A stretch of 64,000 bases of DNA from Erodium maritimum (taxonomy: Eukaryota; Streptophyta; Magnoliopsida; Geraniales; Geraniaceae): the NCBI GenBank assembly GCA_963921825.1, contig OY997596.1, positions 1,493,001 through 1,557,000 of the forward strand, in the 5' to 3' direction. Positions 23,301 through 33,180 of this stretch are shown piece after piece. Every line of letters starts with the position of its first letter. Position 1 is the first letter of the stretch. The notes under the pieces are model-generated. The model saw only the letters and a program-made list of their open reading frames with translations, ran no database searches and had not been told where the DNA came from. A program made the position numbers and the translations under genes.

Positions 23301-23569
23301 CCAAAACAAGCTTCAATTCAATTCAATCAGGGCAAGTGAACACAGGTATGAAGAATCACGTGGATATAAGAACACCATAAAATCATAATCGTCACGAATC
23401 GAAATCAGGTGGCCAGACAAAATCGTATGAAAAAAAAATAGTTTTTGAATTTCTACGGCGAAGACGAAAATTACCTGATGACTTCGTTGTCTCTCTCTAC
23501 TTCGCTGACTTCGGCAAAGAAGCTCTTCAGAAGCAACTCGTCTTCAGCTGAAGACGCTGTCTCTCCCAT
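17395..23569 (-). CDS. J-domain protein of the DNAJC8/Spf31 type (splicing-associated chaperone)
   Basis: Coding exons in order of translation: 23569-23475, 22434-22344, 22249-22189, 20910-20833, 19980-19907, 19490-19377, 19283-19176, 18061-18023, 17481-17395. All introns are GT-AG; the sum is 747 nt, 248 aa plus stop. The start MGETASSAEDELLLKSFF matches the family. The J domain spans about residues 41-102 with the catalytic HPD at 68-70, needed to stimulate Hsp70 ATPase. Residues about 105-205 are Lys/Glu/Arg-rich and probably helical, and the tail ends PNKSYVQRPVKRG. Length and layout match human DNAJC8 (about 250 aa), a spliceosome-associated nuclear protein, and the plant protein I recall as At5g22080. 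The introns between exons 7, 8 and 9 are mostly MITE sequence, but no splice site is damaged. The partner Hsp70 cannot be told from this window. Confidence 0.94.
17563..17998. mobile_element. MITE, Mutator-like foldback family 5, in the last intron of the J-domain gene
   Basis: Inverted arms carry GGAACAATTGCAAAAAA and a shared ACTTGTAACCC core. Flanking 9-mers TTTTATAAT (17554-17562) and TTTTACAAT (17999-18007) differ at one base. The element makes up 436 of the 541 bp of the intron. Confidence 0.8.
18297..19015. mobile_element. MITE, Mutator-like foldback family 2, carrying a nested MITE
   Basis: Same family as 11957-12368, with arms reading GATAATTGCAAAAACTTA. The 9-mer TAAGATTTT is perfectly repeated on both sides (18288-18296 and 19016-19024). 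It is interrupted by a second MITE at 18501-18812. It fills about two thirds of a 1.1-kb intron of the J-domain gene. Confidence 0.88.
18501..18812. mobile_element. MITE, Mutator-like foldback family 4, nested in family 2
   Basis: Perfectly matching ends GGGATAATTGTCC, with arms running on to ACCCTAAAGT, enclose 312 bp. The 9-mer TTTAAATTA is perfectly repeated at 18492-18500 and 18813-18821. It interrupts the family-2 element, so it is the younger of the two. Sister copy in BSL intron 20. Confidence 0.92.
19629..19789. mobile_element. Short foldback MITE in a J-domain gene intron
   Basis: The two ends are inverted repeats sharing CCCACTTTGACCTTTCG, enclosing about 160 bp. Flanking 9-mers match at about seven positions, so the target duplication is uncertain. 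No coding capacity. Confidence 0.6.
20159..20383. mobile_element. Stowaway-like MITE in a J-domain gene intron
   Basis: The left end reads CTCTGTTCCAAAATAAGTGTC next to a TA, and the right end carries the relaxed complement TACTTATTTTGAAATAGAG. This pattern with a TA target is typical of the Stowaway (Tc1/mariner-derived) MITEs of plants. The right boundary is approximate. Confidence 0.7.
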
Positions 23570-23690
23570 CGCGCCTTCTTCGTCTTCTCTCTCTCTCTGC
23601 ACCGATCGTCAGAGTTTTCAGGTTTCGACGCTCACCTTCGAAGGAGAGAGACTCGGACGAGTGGGCTTGAGTTAACTCGTGAAACTCGGA
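23570..23690 (-). promoter_or_regulatory. 5' leader and proximal promoter of the J-domain gene
   Basis: Sequence just upstream of the J-domain start codon, with a GA-rich run on the minus strand (about 23585-23600), typical of plant leaders. No certain TATA box was found. Confidence 0.35.
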
Positions 23691-23879
23691 TATTTTTTGA
23701 TTTTTCACTTACTATTGGGCTTGGACCCCAATAGCACGATTTCGGCCTGATACAAGTAAATGGGCTTATCAAAATCAAACCTTAAAAGCCCGTTATTCGA
23801 ACCACGGCCCATTTTTAAGTTCTTGTATAAACCTTTTGCGATTCTTGGATATAAGTCTCAACCAATCAAATAATGTGAT

Positions 23880-24450
23880 TTCTTTCGTTAGTGGTTTACG
23901 ATAGGTCATCCTAGGTGTTTAGAGATAGGTCTTTCTGGGTCTGGCACGTTTGGGACGTTAGAGGGTCTTAGGGCCCAGAAGAGGAGCACGGCGGGGGAGC
24001 CGCGAGAAGATCAGGCGAGGGCTGGAAAACAGTCCCACCAAAAGAGATGAAAGGATTTCATGGCTCGGGGGATTTACCTCGGGAGGGGTCCTTGATGAGA
24101 GTCATTCCTTCCCGTCGTATTGTCGAGTTCAAGTTCGATGGTTCAGTCGACCCACTAGTCGACAAGACGAGTCCTTGAAGAGCAGGGACCAAACAGCGTT
24201 TAGGCCCCATCTTGAACTGTTCTTGGCAGATGGCACCCTTTGGTTTCCTTTTCAGTTCCAGCTTTAGTTTCCTTTTCTGTATTACTTACTTTTCCTGTTT
24301 TAGTTATGTTTCATGCATTGCCCTAATTGCTATAACCGGATCCATTTTAAAGCGGTTCGTATATGAGGATTATTGGATCAGTACCCTTTTGAGGGAATTG
24401 GTCGTTGTAATGATTCTTCCTTACCATTAAATGAAAGTTATTACTTATTA
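23880..24450 (+). mobile_element. Degenerate LINE-like 3' end
   Basis: The right part reads TTGTAATGATTCTTCCTTAC, then a short AT-rich tail with ATTAAATGAAAG and ATAAAAGATAA, the usual closing pattern of plant L1-type LINEs. Upstream it shares words such as GTTCAAGTTCG and a CGTTTAGGC-CACCTTGAAC stretch with the LINE remnant ending at 58228. No protein domain could be read. The left end is not defined. Confidence 0.45.
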
Positions 24451-24497
24451 TAAAAGATAATACTAATTATGTATTTAATATATATATATATATATAT

Positions 24498-24852
24498 AGG
24501 GTAGCTATCCAGTAAAAACTCTCCTTATTGTGCAAACTACGAACCAATCTAAGCCACAGGATGCGGTCAAAGTGACGTCAGCAGAGCGCGCGCGATGCTG
24601 ACACGTGGCAGATGCGCGCGCGCCTCTGCCCGCGCGCGTGAGCGTGTTGACCACGCGCGCGCACGGTGCTAATAGTTTGGCACGCACAGTGCTAATAGGC
24701 CAACCTATTAGCACTGTGCGCCCAAACTATTAGCACCGTGCGCGCCACGTGTCAGCACTGTGCGCGCGCATCAGCAGCGCGCACGTCCACGTGTCAGCAC
24801 CTGGTGAGTTCGTAGTTTGCACAATAAGGGGTGGTTTTTACCTGATACCAAT

Positions 24853-24855
<3 letters not shown>
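24498..24855. mobile_element. CpG-rich foldback element inserted in a TA repeat
   Basis: A 358-bp element starts AGGGTAGCTATCCAGTAAAA and ends with a relaxed inverted copy; the arms share CCTTATTGTGCAAACTACGAA. It lies between two TA runs (about 24480-24497 and 24856-24882), so the target is a TA microsatellite and the exact duplication cannot be measured. The interior is full of GCGCGC, contains an inner inverted repeat (words GTGCTAATAG and CTATTAGCAC around 24695), one GACGTCA and three CACGTG G-boxes (24602, 24746, 24788). It carries no gene. It could be a MITE or a Helitron-2-like nonautonomous element. Confidence 0.7.
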
Positions 24856-24888
<33 letters not shown>

Positions 24889-24899
24889 GTTTATCTCAA

Positions 24900-25929
24900 A
24901 TTATGTGAGTAATGTGTATTAAAACATTATCTGAATTGGTCAAGATGTCGTCGTTTTCCTTCTCTATTTTGTGGAGTTTTGCTTCGCCATCGCCTACGGT
25001 CTCTTGTTTAGGTCTCGTCTCGTTTTCCACTTCCACCATCGTAGTAGACTCCTCATCCCCTCTATTGCCTCTGATCTGGATCCCCTCTCAAAACGGAAAT
25101 TGGAAAAGCCTTAAGGGGATCCGTTCTCCCACCATCGCTCGTGATCGAGCACCACCAGCATTGTCGCTTGCGCCTCCTAATCCACCGCCTCAACCACCAA
25201 GAGCGTTTTCGTCTCTATCTCCACCGGCGTCGCCGCTCCCTCCACCACTTACGACCTAACGCCACCTCTTCCTTCGCCGTCAGAGCCTCCGCCTCCGTAT
25301 CCTACACCGCCTATGCTGCAGGTATGCTATCCTCAATCGCCTGCCGATCATTCACGATCATCAGAGGTCCGATCCTGGATCAGGCATCATGATTGTGGCG
25401 CATCAGATCAATCGGGGAGACCATGCAAAGACACCTCATTCTCATCCGTTGGATCGGGGCCCCGACACCTTTGATCGGACTCAAGAAGGATGGAACCAGC
25501 AGCTGATCCTATCGACATAAGCGAGTGACAACTCGACGCCTCAACCCCGTCTGCTTGATCGGGAGCTCTCAAACAACGAGGTGTGTGTGGGGACGCACAC
25601 CTCGCCTTTCCGGAATCAGCAACACTACGACCCACTAGATCCCCCTTTTTTGGTGTTCTCCCTGGACATCCGATACTCCCCCAATCGCCCCGAAGCGATC
25701 TCCTCCGCGAGACAAAATTGTTTAGTAGACACCACGGGTGTTAGAAGGTCGAGATAGGAAAAGATCGAAGTCATTCAGAGTCGAGCTACCCCGACAAGAG
25801 GAGCTACCTCCTTCATATTCAACTGGAATCTCTGAGAATTTTACTCACATGGTTTGCGTGTTAAACATTTTGTTCGAGACATCTCACCCTTTCATTCAAA
25901 TCATTTCTTTTTTCCGATGTACTCCTTTT
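24900..25929. other. Unassigned stretch, possibly a captured gene or element fragment
   Basis: From about 24945 to 25320 the plus strand has open frames rich in Ser and Pro that resemble a transit peptide or low-complexity region (FAVRASASVSYTAYAAG near 25280-25320), but no domain is recognised and the frame breaks. The stretch 25320-25929 carries no supported gene and looks like repeat debris. Confidence 0.3.
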
Positions 25930-26183
25930 AATTACTCCCATACTAATTGACTTTAGAAACAGATTTCCCCTAAGATTAGGAGAACGCGCAGCCATACGCG
26001 CGAACCCTAGCCAGGGTTGGGGCCGCCGCTCGCTGTCACGGTCGTCGCGTTTTCGACCTGTTCCGGCCGCCTCGTCTCCAGCTCATTCCTCGTCGTAGAG
26101 AACCGGCTTCGTTTCAGAGATCGTTTCTCCGTCTCCGGTACGAGTCGTCGCGAAGCCAGACCTGGTTAGCTCGGAGAGCTTGC

Positions 26184-29100
26184 TGTCACGGCCCAAATCC
26201 GGTTTTGACCGGACTCGAGACGTGAACTAAAACAATAATAATTTTAATCGAAAATAAAGCCAACAAGTCTCAATCTCAAAATTTTAAAACTTTAAACACC
26301 ACCCGAGTCACAGCTCGGTAAAAACCAACGGTAAAACAGTTCAAAATAAAATGGTACGTCTCTAGACTATCTAGCCTAGGACCCTCGTAAGCTCCCAAGC
26401 ATCGAGAATCCAGCTAGTACACTTCCCGCTTAGAACCTGAAAAACAACAAAGTAAGGGGTGAGCTTTCGCTCAGTAGGAAAAATAGTTAAGGTTATAAGC
26501 AAGCACTCACCACCACGGGTAACCGTCCAATTAGGGCATACTAGTACAACACACAACTAATTTCCAACGGAACTCGTAACCACAATCCTCAACTCCAGAC
26601 CAACCCACGCTCAAAACCATAAACAACCAAACAACACGCACAACAACCAGCACACCAAGTAACACGTCATTAAACATAAAGTAAACTGTAAAAGTGCAAC
26701 ACGTCCCATACCGCAGTCCCCTACTCGGTCGGCTATCCACAGCCCGACACCTTCATATCGTACCGAAACATATCGGCCTAGATATCTTCCCGTCAAACAA
26801 CCAGGGCACAATCTCAAATAGTCATACCGGAATCTCCATCGGCCTAGACCTCTTTCCCGGAACTCCTTCGGGTAAAGGATAGGTAAAACAACTTTCCCGG
26901 AACTCCTTCGGGAAAAGCACTAATCATGTAACCGTCGGCCTAGATATCCCACATCGGATTACCCCCTCGATGCAGGTATCGTACCAGAACCACTACCCGG
27001 GGGACCGCGCATACTTGAGACCACTCATCGGACTAGGTACTACCCTACACCGGCGTACCCCCTCGGTCATAGGTACCATACCGGAAACAACTCATCGGAA
27101 CACACAACAGATAATATCACGATTACCATAAATAAACACGGCTTACCAAGCCCAACCAAAGTACCACAACACGTCACGTCGGTCTATCACTCATCCGACC
27201 ATGTCACATCCAAGGGTTCACATCAACACAAGCACGGCACACTCGCCCACACATAGCAAATACATGCTCAACGGATATACTAAATCTTGTCTATTAACCC
27301 TAACGACACCGACTCACACGACAGGCATATCAAACAACAACATGCAACCAAACAGCACGCAACCTACGACTCGACATGGCCGATCTACCAGCACAACAAT
27401 TCCCAAGTATCGAAAACAGATAAAGCAGTTAACTGGTGAATCACGTCCTACATGTTACTACGACTCGTCCGATTATTATCTGATATAAACGTCTTTCCAG
27501 TTTTATTAATCCTAGCATGCATACTAGTAACTTTCCGCAATTAAACCGATATCCGCTACTTTCCCTACCTCAAGGCGAACCGACAGCTACGTCTCCTAGC
27601 TGCTGGCGTCCTGGCTCGCTACCTCCGGTCTTCTCTTCGATCGAAGTCGGACTCTACTTTACACAGAAAGCTACAATTAAAACCGGTTTCACAAATTAAT
27701 CTAAAAGGTTACGACGGTTTCGTTTTAAGTTCAAAAGTTGTCTTTTAAACTCGAGCGAGCTAAAAGCAGGATTACGACGAATTGGGTTCGATTACTAGAG
27801 CCCCGAGCACAGAACCCGGTGCACGTTTCCCGAGGCACGATTCCCAATGCACGGATCCGAGGCACTAGTTTCGAGGCACGATTCTCGTGGTCCGATTCTG
27901 CATTCCGTTTTGTCCCGTTCTAAGTCCGTTTAACGTCCAGTTCAAACGTTCAATTTCCAAACTCGGTTCTCGATCGTTCCAGGTTCGTTAAATCAGCCCA
28001 AAAGCGTGTTTAAACGAATCAGGTTTTAGTCCTTGTTTAATTAAATCCGATTAATTAGCAAACTTCTTTTCTGATCTTTTCAAAACTCAAATGATCAAGC
28101 TCAGATCTGAATCGACTTGTTTAGAACCAGCAAAAACTGCTTTAACGAATTCCAGATCCAAAACGATCCTCGATTCCACAATGCTCACACCCAAGACAAG
28201 ATCAGAAGAATAAAATAAAGAGGAAGAAGAACTCGGTGAGAACTTCGACCGACACCGACGGCGCCGTTGCCGGTCGAAGCTCCACGGGCTGGAATCTCAC
28301 CGTAGGGAAAGGGAAAACGACGGGGAGGTGGATGTGTTGGGAACGCGACGGCAGATCTGAGCACGGAAAAACTCGCCTGGACGTGTCCTGTGACGGTCTC
28401 GGCTACGCGGTTGAAGAAGGGGAACGAGAAGGGAAGCGAGGGAGACGATGGTGGCGGCGGGAGCTCGGTCACGAGCGTCGAAGGCGGCGGCGGCCTTGGT
28501 TTCGGACGGTCACGGGAAGAGATGGGGAAAAAGGCCGGCGAACGGCTCTGGGCGGAGAAGGTGCGAAACGGGAGGGGAGTGGCCCGAGACGAAGAGGAGA
28601 GAGGGAGGGGACGTCGGCGATGGAGAAGAAGGTGAGGGGGGGGGAGTCGAGTTTGGAGAGAGGGGGGACGAGGACTGGACGGAGAGGGAGAGACGGTCGG
28701 TGAGGGAAGGTCGGGACAGAGAGAGCGGCGAGAGCTCGGTTGCGAAGAGAGAGAGAAGACGGAGCGAGAAATGGCGAGTGAAACCCTAGGTTTGGGGTTA
28801 AATACCCGGGCCTGATTCAATTGGGCCGCTGAAGAGTTGATGGGCTTCGCTGTTAGTCTTAGTGCCCGTAGTTCAATCCTAAATGTCCAAATGTATATAT
28901 CATCGTTAGCAATAAAATTAAAGCGGCTTTATATTACTTATGTGTTGGAGTAATATATCGATGTGTGCTCTGATCTATGCCCACCATGCGAATAGAACCA
29001 TAGATCGAGATAGATCACACTCGATGGGTTCCTAGTCAACAAAGCTCCACTAGAAGCGACTAGTATGAAAGATGGCTCTTTATGGCTTACGTTCTGTTAG

Positions 29101-30773
29101 TCATTGGAATGGGATTCCGGAGTCTGATCATAGATATCATGTGGGACATGATATTGGACGACCCGCCCTGAATATGTGCCATAGATTAAGTCATGAACAT
29201 ATTCAGTGTTGTAGCTTGTCATGTATCCTTAGACCAAGGAGTCTTTGTGATCGCTATGTAGTCAACAACTGAGTTTGACCTGAGCCTAACGTTGTCCGTA
29301 ACAGGACTTCCATAACGGCCAGGATTGGCTTGGGGACGGGCTACATGAGTGACACGAAAGACGGCTAAGGGATTTATCCCTCATACTAAGGTATGGGAAA
29401 GATATCGGTTCTCGGCCACTTGATCGAGAGTGACTGGAAGAATAGCATGGTCATGCACATGATACTGGGTATCATATCTTCAGTCATCTCACATATCAAG
29501 GAACGGTGATTGAGAATAATAAGGATGACGGCTCTATGCCTTATCTCAATCAGGATATCAGAGATAAAAGGATAATGACAGGGACGACGGAAAGGTTAGA
29601 ATCAACAGGGTCGATTCGTTATGTAGTGTCAGGCAATACTAAAGTCTCGTTAGTTGCCACTTAAATAGGATCAAGTAAAATGGGATTTTACGTTGATCTA
29701 TTGACATGCATAAACCTAAGGGTCACACCGGAGGATGAAACTCATTGACACATTTATGGAGAATGGCCAAAAGGGAGTTGTCTCGGGACATGACCAAAAC
29801 TGGGTTTTGGGTCATGTGCCCGTACGTGAATAGGACTTTACGGATCGAGACAAGGCTTGGAGTCTTGGGATTGATCGCGTCGGATAATGTTGGACATTTC
29901 CGGTATGGAAGGCTTGGAGGCGATGAGCGAATCACGGGACCTCGTTAGAAATGGCCACGGGCCATGTTCCAAGAGGCCCATGAAAGGCCCATGCAACCAA
30001 GGCCCATAGAACTAATTAATCAAGTCTTGATTAATTAGTACTAAGTAAGCAAGACAAGGATTAAGGTGTTGGTGATTCACCACCTAACCCAATCTTGTCT
30101 TGCCATACTTTGTCCTATTTACACCTTACTTGACACCATACTTGTCCCATGCCTTTAGTTGGACAAGTATGGGTTTTGTTATGTTTAATTCATCTTTTTT
30201 CAACATAACAAACACAAGACAAGAATAGGAAACACATTTTCTCTCCCTCTTCCATGGCCATTTCGGGTTTGGCTAGTTTCCACCTCCATGTTTGTGTTCT
30301 TGAGTCCTCAAAGAGAAGAACTACGTGGCTTTGATTCCCATGTGGATACGTAGGCGTCTTGGAGACTCAAGCCAATCATTCGTTAACCAGTGTTCTTGTT
30401 TTGTAAGAACTAGTGCTGAATTTTTCTCTTGTGAATCCATTCTTTGTTAGTTGTTTCATGGTTTTAATCGTCTCTTGGTTTTCATTGATTTTCCGCTGCG
30501 AGTTGGTTCATCTCCAACCCTACCTCGAGACCCAACATTCACGACCCAAAGTGCGAAAGCGGGATGAGCCTGGGCGGCCTGGTTCGGGCCGGATCTGGCC
30601 TGGCCGGGTCTGGTCCGCCCGACCCGGTTCTCTTTTCCTTTTTTTTAAATTCAATCTGATTTAAATTCCACTTTTTTTGAACGAAAAAAAGATTAAACCC
30701 AAATTTCACCCTCGACGCTCCGACGAATACTTTTAAATAATTAAAAACTTTTTAAATCGAGGCGGTCTTCACA
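26184..30773 (-). mobile_element. Solo LTR, about 2.9 kb, unknown LTR family, interrupted by a copia solo LTR
   Basis: The stretch starts TGTCACGG and ends GTCTTCACA, so it has TG...CA-type ends, and the 5-mer CTTGC is perfectly repeated on both sides (26179-26183 and 30774-30778). Without the nested copia LTR and its duplication it is about 2.9 kb. Read on the minus strand it has a TATA-like TATTTAACCC near 28797, a CT-rich leader and an end in GGGCCGTGACA, which fits a plant LTR. No internal domain or second LTR is in the window, so it is called solo. It lies in the leader of the RRM LINE unit and is therefore younger than it. Confidence 0.72.
28851..30537 (+). mobile_element. Ty1/copia solo LTR (same family as the nested pair at 36-53 kb)
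   Basis: A 1,687-bp copy of the LTR that ends the two copia elements further right, starting TGTTAGTCTTAG and ending GAGACCCAACA. It is flanked by TTCGC (28846-28850) and TTCAC (30538-30542), one mismatch, as expected for a 5-bp target duplication. No internal sequence follows, so it arose by recombination between the two LTRs of a former whole element. Confidence 0.93.
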
Positions 30774-31114
30774 CTTGCCGCCGCCGAGTTCTCTTTCAGC
30801 AACTGTGCTCAGAGAAGGTTTGTTGTTCGCGAGTCCCCCGCTCGATCGGACCTTTGGAGCCATCATCGTTCTGCAGCGGCGATTCCGAGTCTCCTACCTT
30901 CAGAATCGGAGGAGGTGAATTTGCAGAGGTGTTTTGCTTGGTTGTTTTCAACGACATCACACAACACAAGACATTTATAACGGGCAGAATCAGAGGAGTG
31001 TGTTGGTCCGGCTGGTTTTTTGCCAATCATTGGTGTGGTCCCTAGCTTGTGATCAACATCAGAGAGGGAAGCAAATTTCAGTTCTTTTCAAGGACCTAGA
31101 AACAAGATCCTCTA

Positions 31115-32527
31115 ATGGCGCGATCAAGGTTTGGTCAGGTTCTCTCTTTCTCTATTTTCTGCTCTACACTAGTGGCTTTGTATGGCGATTACTGCAAGGT
31201 AGTCTCTAGCACAGAGACATCATCAAAACAGAGGAAGGTTAAAGTTCGAGGGAATTCTAATCCCAAAGCTGAGACGAAGATACCTGACGATCGTGACGGT
31301 GGGAAACAACGTCACGGGAAGTCGGTAACAGGTGTTCAAGGCCCCGTCAAAGCTCCGGTTGATGGAGTTTCGGCCAAACCAAAAGCAAGGAAGAGGAGAA
31401 AAAGGGTTGTACATGCGTCTGTTGCAGGGAAAGGTGAAGGTGGTTCTGATCCAGTTGCGCCTGCGGTTGAGCCTCGTCCGACGGCGAGCATCTCTGTTTC
31501 TCCCTTTGAAAAACAGAGCATGCTCTATGTGAAGGATTCACAGGTGCAAGAGGGCTCCGTTCCGGCAAAGATGTCGGTGAAGAAATCGTCGACTCAGGGG
31601 ACAGAGGTATACGTTTGCAATCTCCCGGCTGGTACAACCATGGATTGGGTAAGGAATTCGATGGAGACTTACGGCGAGGTAGTTTCCGCCATCGTCCGTA
31701 AGAGGCGAAACAAAAGAGGCTTTCTCTTTGGGTTCATCAAATTCAGATCGAAGGAGGCTGCCTTGAAGGTGATTGATACCTTCAACGACTTCAGTTACAA
31801 TGGCCATAAGCTAACTGTTGCCCTTGCCCGGACTGATTCCGACGTTGCTGATTTGCAGCCAATCCCGGTCGCCAGAAACTCGCGGAGCAGCGAGCTTTGC
31901 CCGGCGAACTCAGCTCCGGCGTCGACAACAGTGAATCAAGGCTGTGAGGCGATTTTGGAATCAATTGTTGCGGGCTTGAAGCGCGATTCTCGTGTTTCAA
32001 TCTTCAAAACCGATCCCGAGATTGCTGATTTGTTATCGGATCACACAGACTCTCGTTTGGAAGATAGCGTGGCGCCTTGTTCGGATGGGCTTGAAGTTGC
32101 AGAATTTCCCTCTTGTGAGGATTGCACGGCTGTTGCTGGGTCACCTGTCATCAAGCATGCGCCAAGCCACGTGCAAACTGGGCCCTCTCATGCAACATTT
32201 GTCCGCCCTCTTGCATCGTGTTCCGATTTGGTGAAGAATTTCCCCCCCAAATCGGACTCTCGGGTTTTAGCGTCTTCCTCCCTCAAACCGTTGTCAAGGT
32301 TCGACCAAGACTTTCCAGTTTGGTCGCCAAAAACAATACAGAAGGTTAAAGGGAAAAGAAAAAAGAAACCCCATCAGCCTTTCCGAGTGACAACTCATTC
32401 ACTTTGTATGAGTGAAACTCAGAAGCTCGAGGCTCAACGCAAAAATGAAGCTTGGAGACATTTTGTCACTACAGGGACTTTGCTGCATATAGAGTCTAAG
32501 GACGATGTTCCTCCTTCTATTGACTAG
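31115..32527 (+). CDS. RRM-containing LINE ORF1 protein, open for 470 codons
   Basis: An uninterrupted 470-residue frame. Residues 1-30 are partly hydrophobic; 30-160 are Lys/Arg/Ser-rich, with a nuclear-signal-like KARKRRKR at 89-96; 164-239 are an RRM with RNP2 VYVCNL (165-170) and RNP1 RGFLFGFIKF (201-210); the rest is Ser-rich with a basic KGKRKKK stretch near the C terminus. RRMs of this kind occur in ORF1 of plant L1-type LINEs (BNR group), where the protein binds the element RNA. There is no zinc knuckle that I can see and no ORF2 downstream. The alternative is a domesticated or ordinary single-exon RNA-binding gene. The open frame argues for a young insertion or for selection. Confidence 0.7.
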   Translation: MARSRFGQVLSFSIFCSTLVALYGDYCKVVSSTETSSKQRKVKVRGNSNPKAETKIPDDRDGGKQRHGKSVTGVQGPVKAPVDGVSAKPKARKRRKRVVHASVAGKGEGGSDPVAPAVEPRPTASISVSPFEKQSMLYVKDSQVQEGSVPAKMSVKKSSTQGTEVYVCNLPAGTTMDWVRNSMETYGEVVSAIVRKRRNKRGFLFGFIKFRSKEAALKVIDTFNDFSYNGHKLTVALARTDSDVADLQPIPVARNSRSSELCPANSAPASTTVNQGCEAILESIVAGLKRDSRVSIFKTDPEIADLLSDHTDSRLEDSVAPCSDGLEVAEFPSCEDCTAVAGSPVIKHAPSHVQTGPSHATFVRPLASCSDLVKNFPPKSDSRVLASSSLKPLSRFDQDFPVWSPKTIQKVKGKRKKKPHQPFRVTTHSLCMSETQKLEAQRKNEAWRHFVTTGTLLHIESKDDVPPSID

Positions 32528-32721
32528 TATTTCTTTGTATTTGGCTTTTGTTCCCCTTCTTCGTTTTTTTTTCTCTTAGCAAGATTCTCTCACCGTTTGT
32601 GGTGGAGTCTCTTTTGAAGGTTATTTGGGATAGCTTTATGCGGTCCCCTCTTTTTCCCCGTCTTGGGGTAAAAAGTTTAATAAAACAAAAACATCATCTA
32701 TCAAAATAAATTACTCCCATA

Positions 32722-33180
32722 AAAAAACTACCATTTTCTTGTTAAGAAAATGTGACTTATGTTATTATAACTTATAGAGATCGCTTTGTTGAGAGAGTTC
32801 TCTCAATCCTAGTCGTCGTCGTATTCGACGGTAACTCTTCCTCATCAATACCCTACTTTCTCCGCCTCTCTCTTACCTATATATAATATTGAATAAAATA
32901 TAAGTATTATTTAGTGAAGTAGTATTGGATGACCCATTATGCGAATGATATACAGTCATAAGAATTACCTGAAACAGAACCAAACCCGATACTCACAACC
33001 AAAGAGACAATACGTCGATCGCCAACATCAAAATAAATGGAGACAAATATAGGGAGAAAAGGGAGCAAGGCAAGCACCAAACATTTTTTGACTGCCCATG
33101 TAAATTATTATTCTAAAAATTGCTCTAAGAGACCGCATGATCAGTGCCCAAACAGAGATTTTCATAATTGACCTATTTGT
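32722..33180. other. AT-rich spacer, left part of a diverged direct duplication
   Basis: No gene seen. The part from about 33095 to 33175 is similar to 53505-53570 (shared GGTTATTATTCTAAAAA-like and GAGATTTTCATAA words), the start of a diverged duplication described at 34839-35392. Confidence 0.4.

Larger units (their letters stand above)
25943..32708 (+). mobile_element. LINE-like unit with an RRM ORF1 only, split by a solo LTR
   Basis: A 13-bp word, AATTACTCCCATA, is directly repeated at 25930-25942 and 32709-32721. Between the copies, after subtracting the solo LTR at 26184-30773, lie a GC-rich leader with CCCTAGCC words, one long open frame with an RRM (31115-32527) and a 3' end rich in T then A (ATAAAACAAAAAC near 32680). 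This is the layout of a plant L1-type LINE of the BNR group, whose ORF1 carries an RRM, but no ORF2 (endonuclease and reverse transcriptase) is present. The tail is not a clean poly(A), so the outer limits rest mainly on the repeat. Confidence 0.6.

Noticed and set aside
24498-24855. A CpG island promoter
   Set aside because: The GC-rich stretch is bounded by inverted repeats and TA runs, so it is better read as an inserted element, although it may influence a neighbour.
28185-28820. A 211-codon Ser/Pro/Arg-rich frame on the minus strand
   Set aside because: Low-complexity translation of a CT-rich leader inside the 2.9-kb solo LTR; other frames there are open as well because of base composition.
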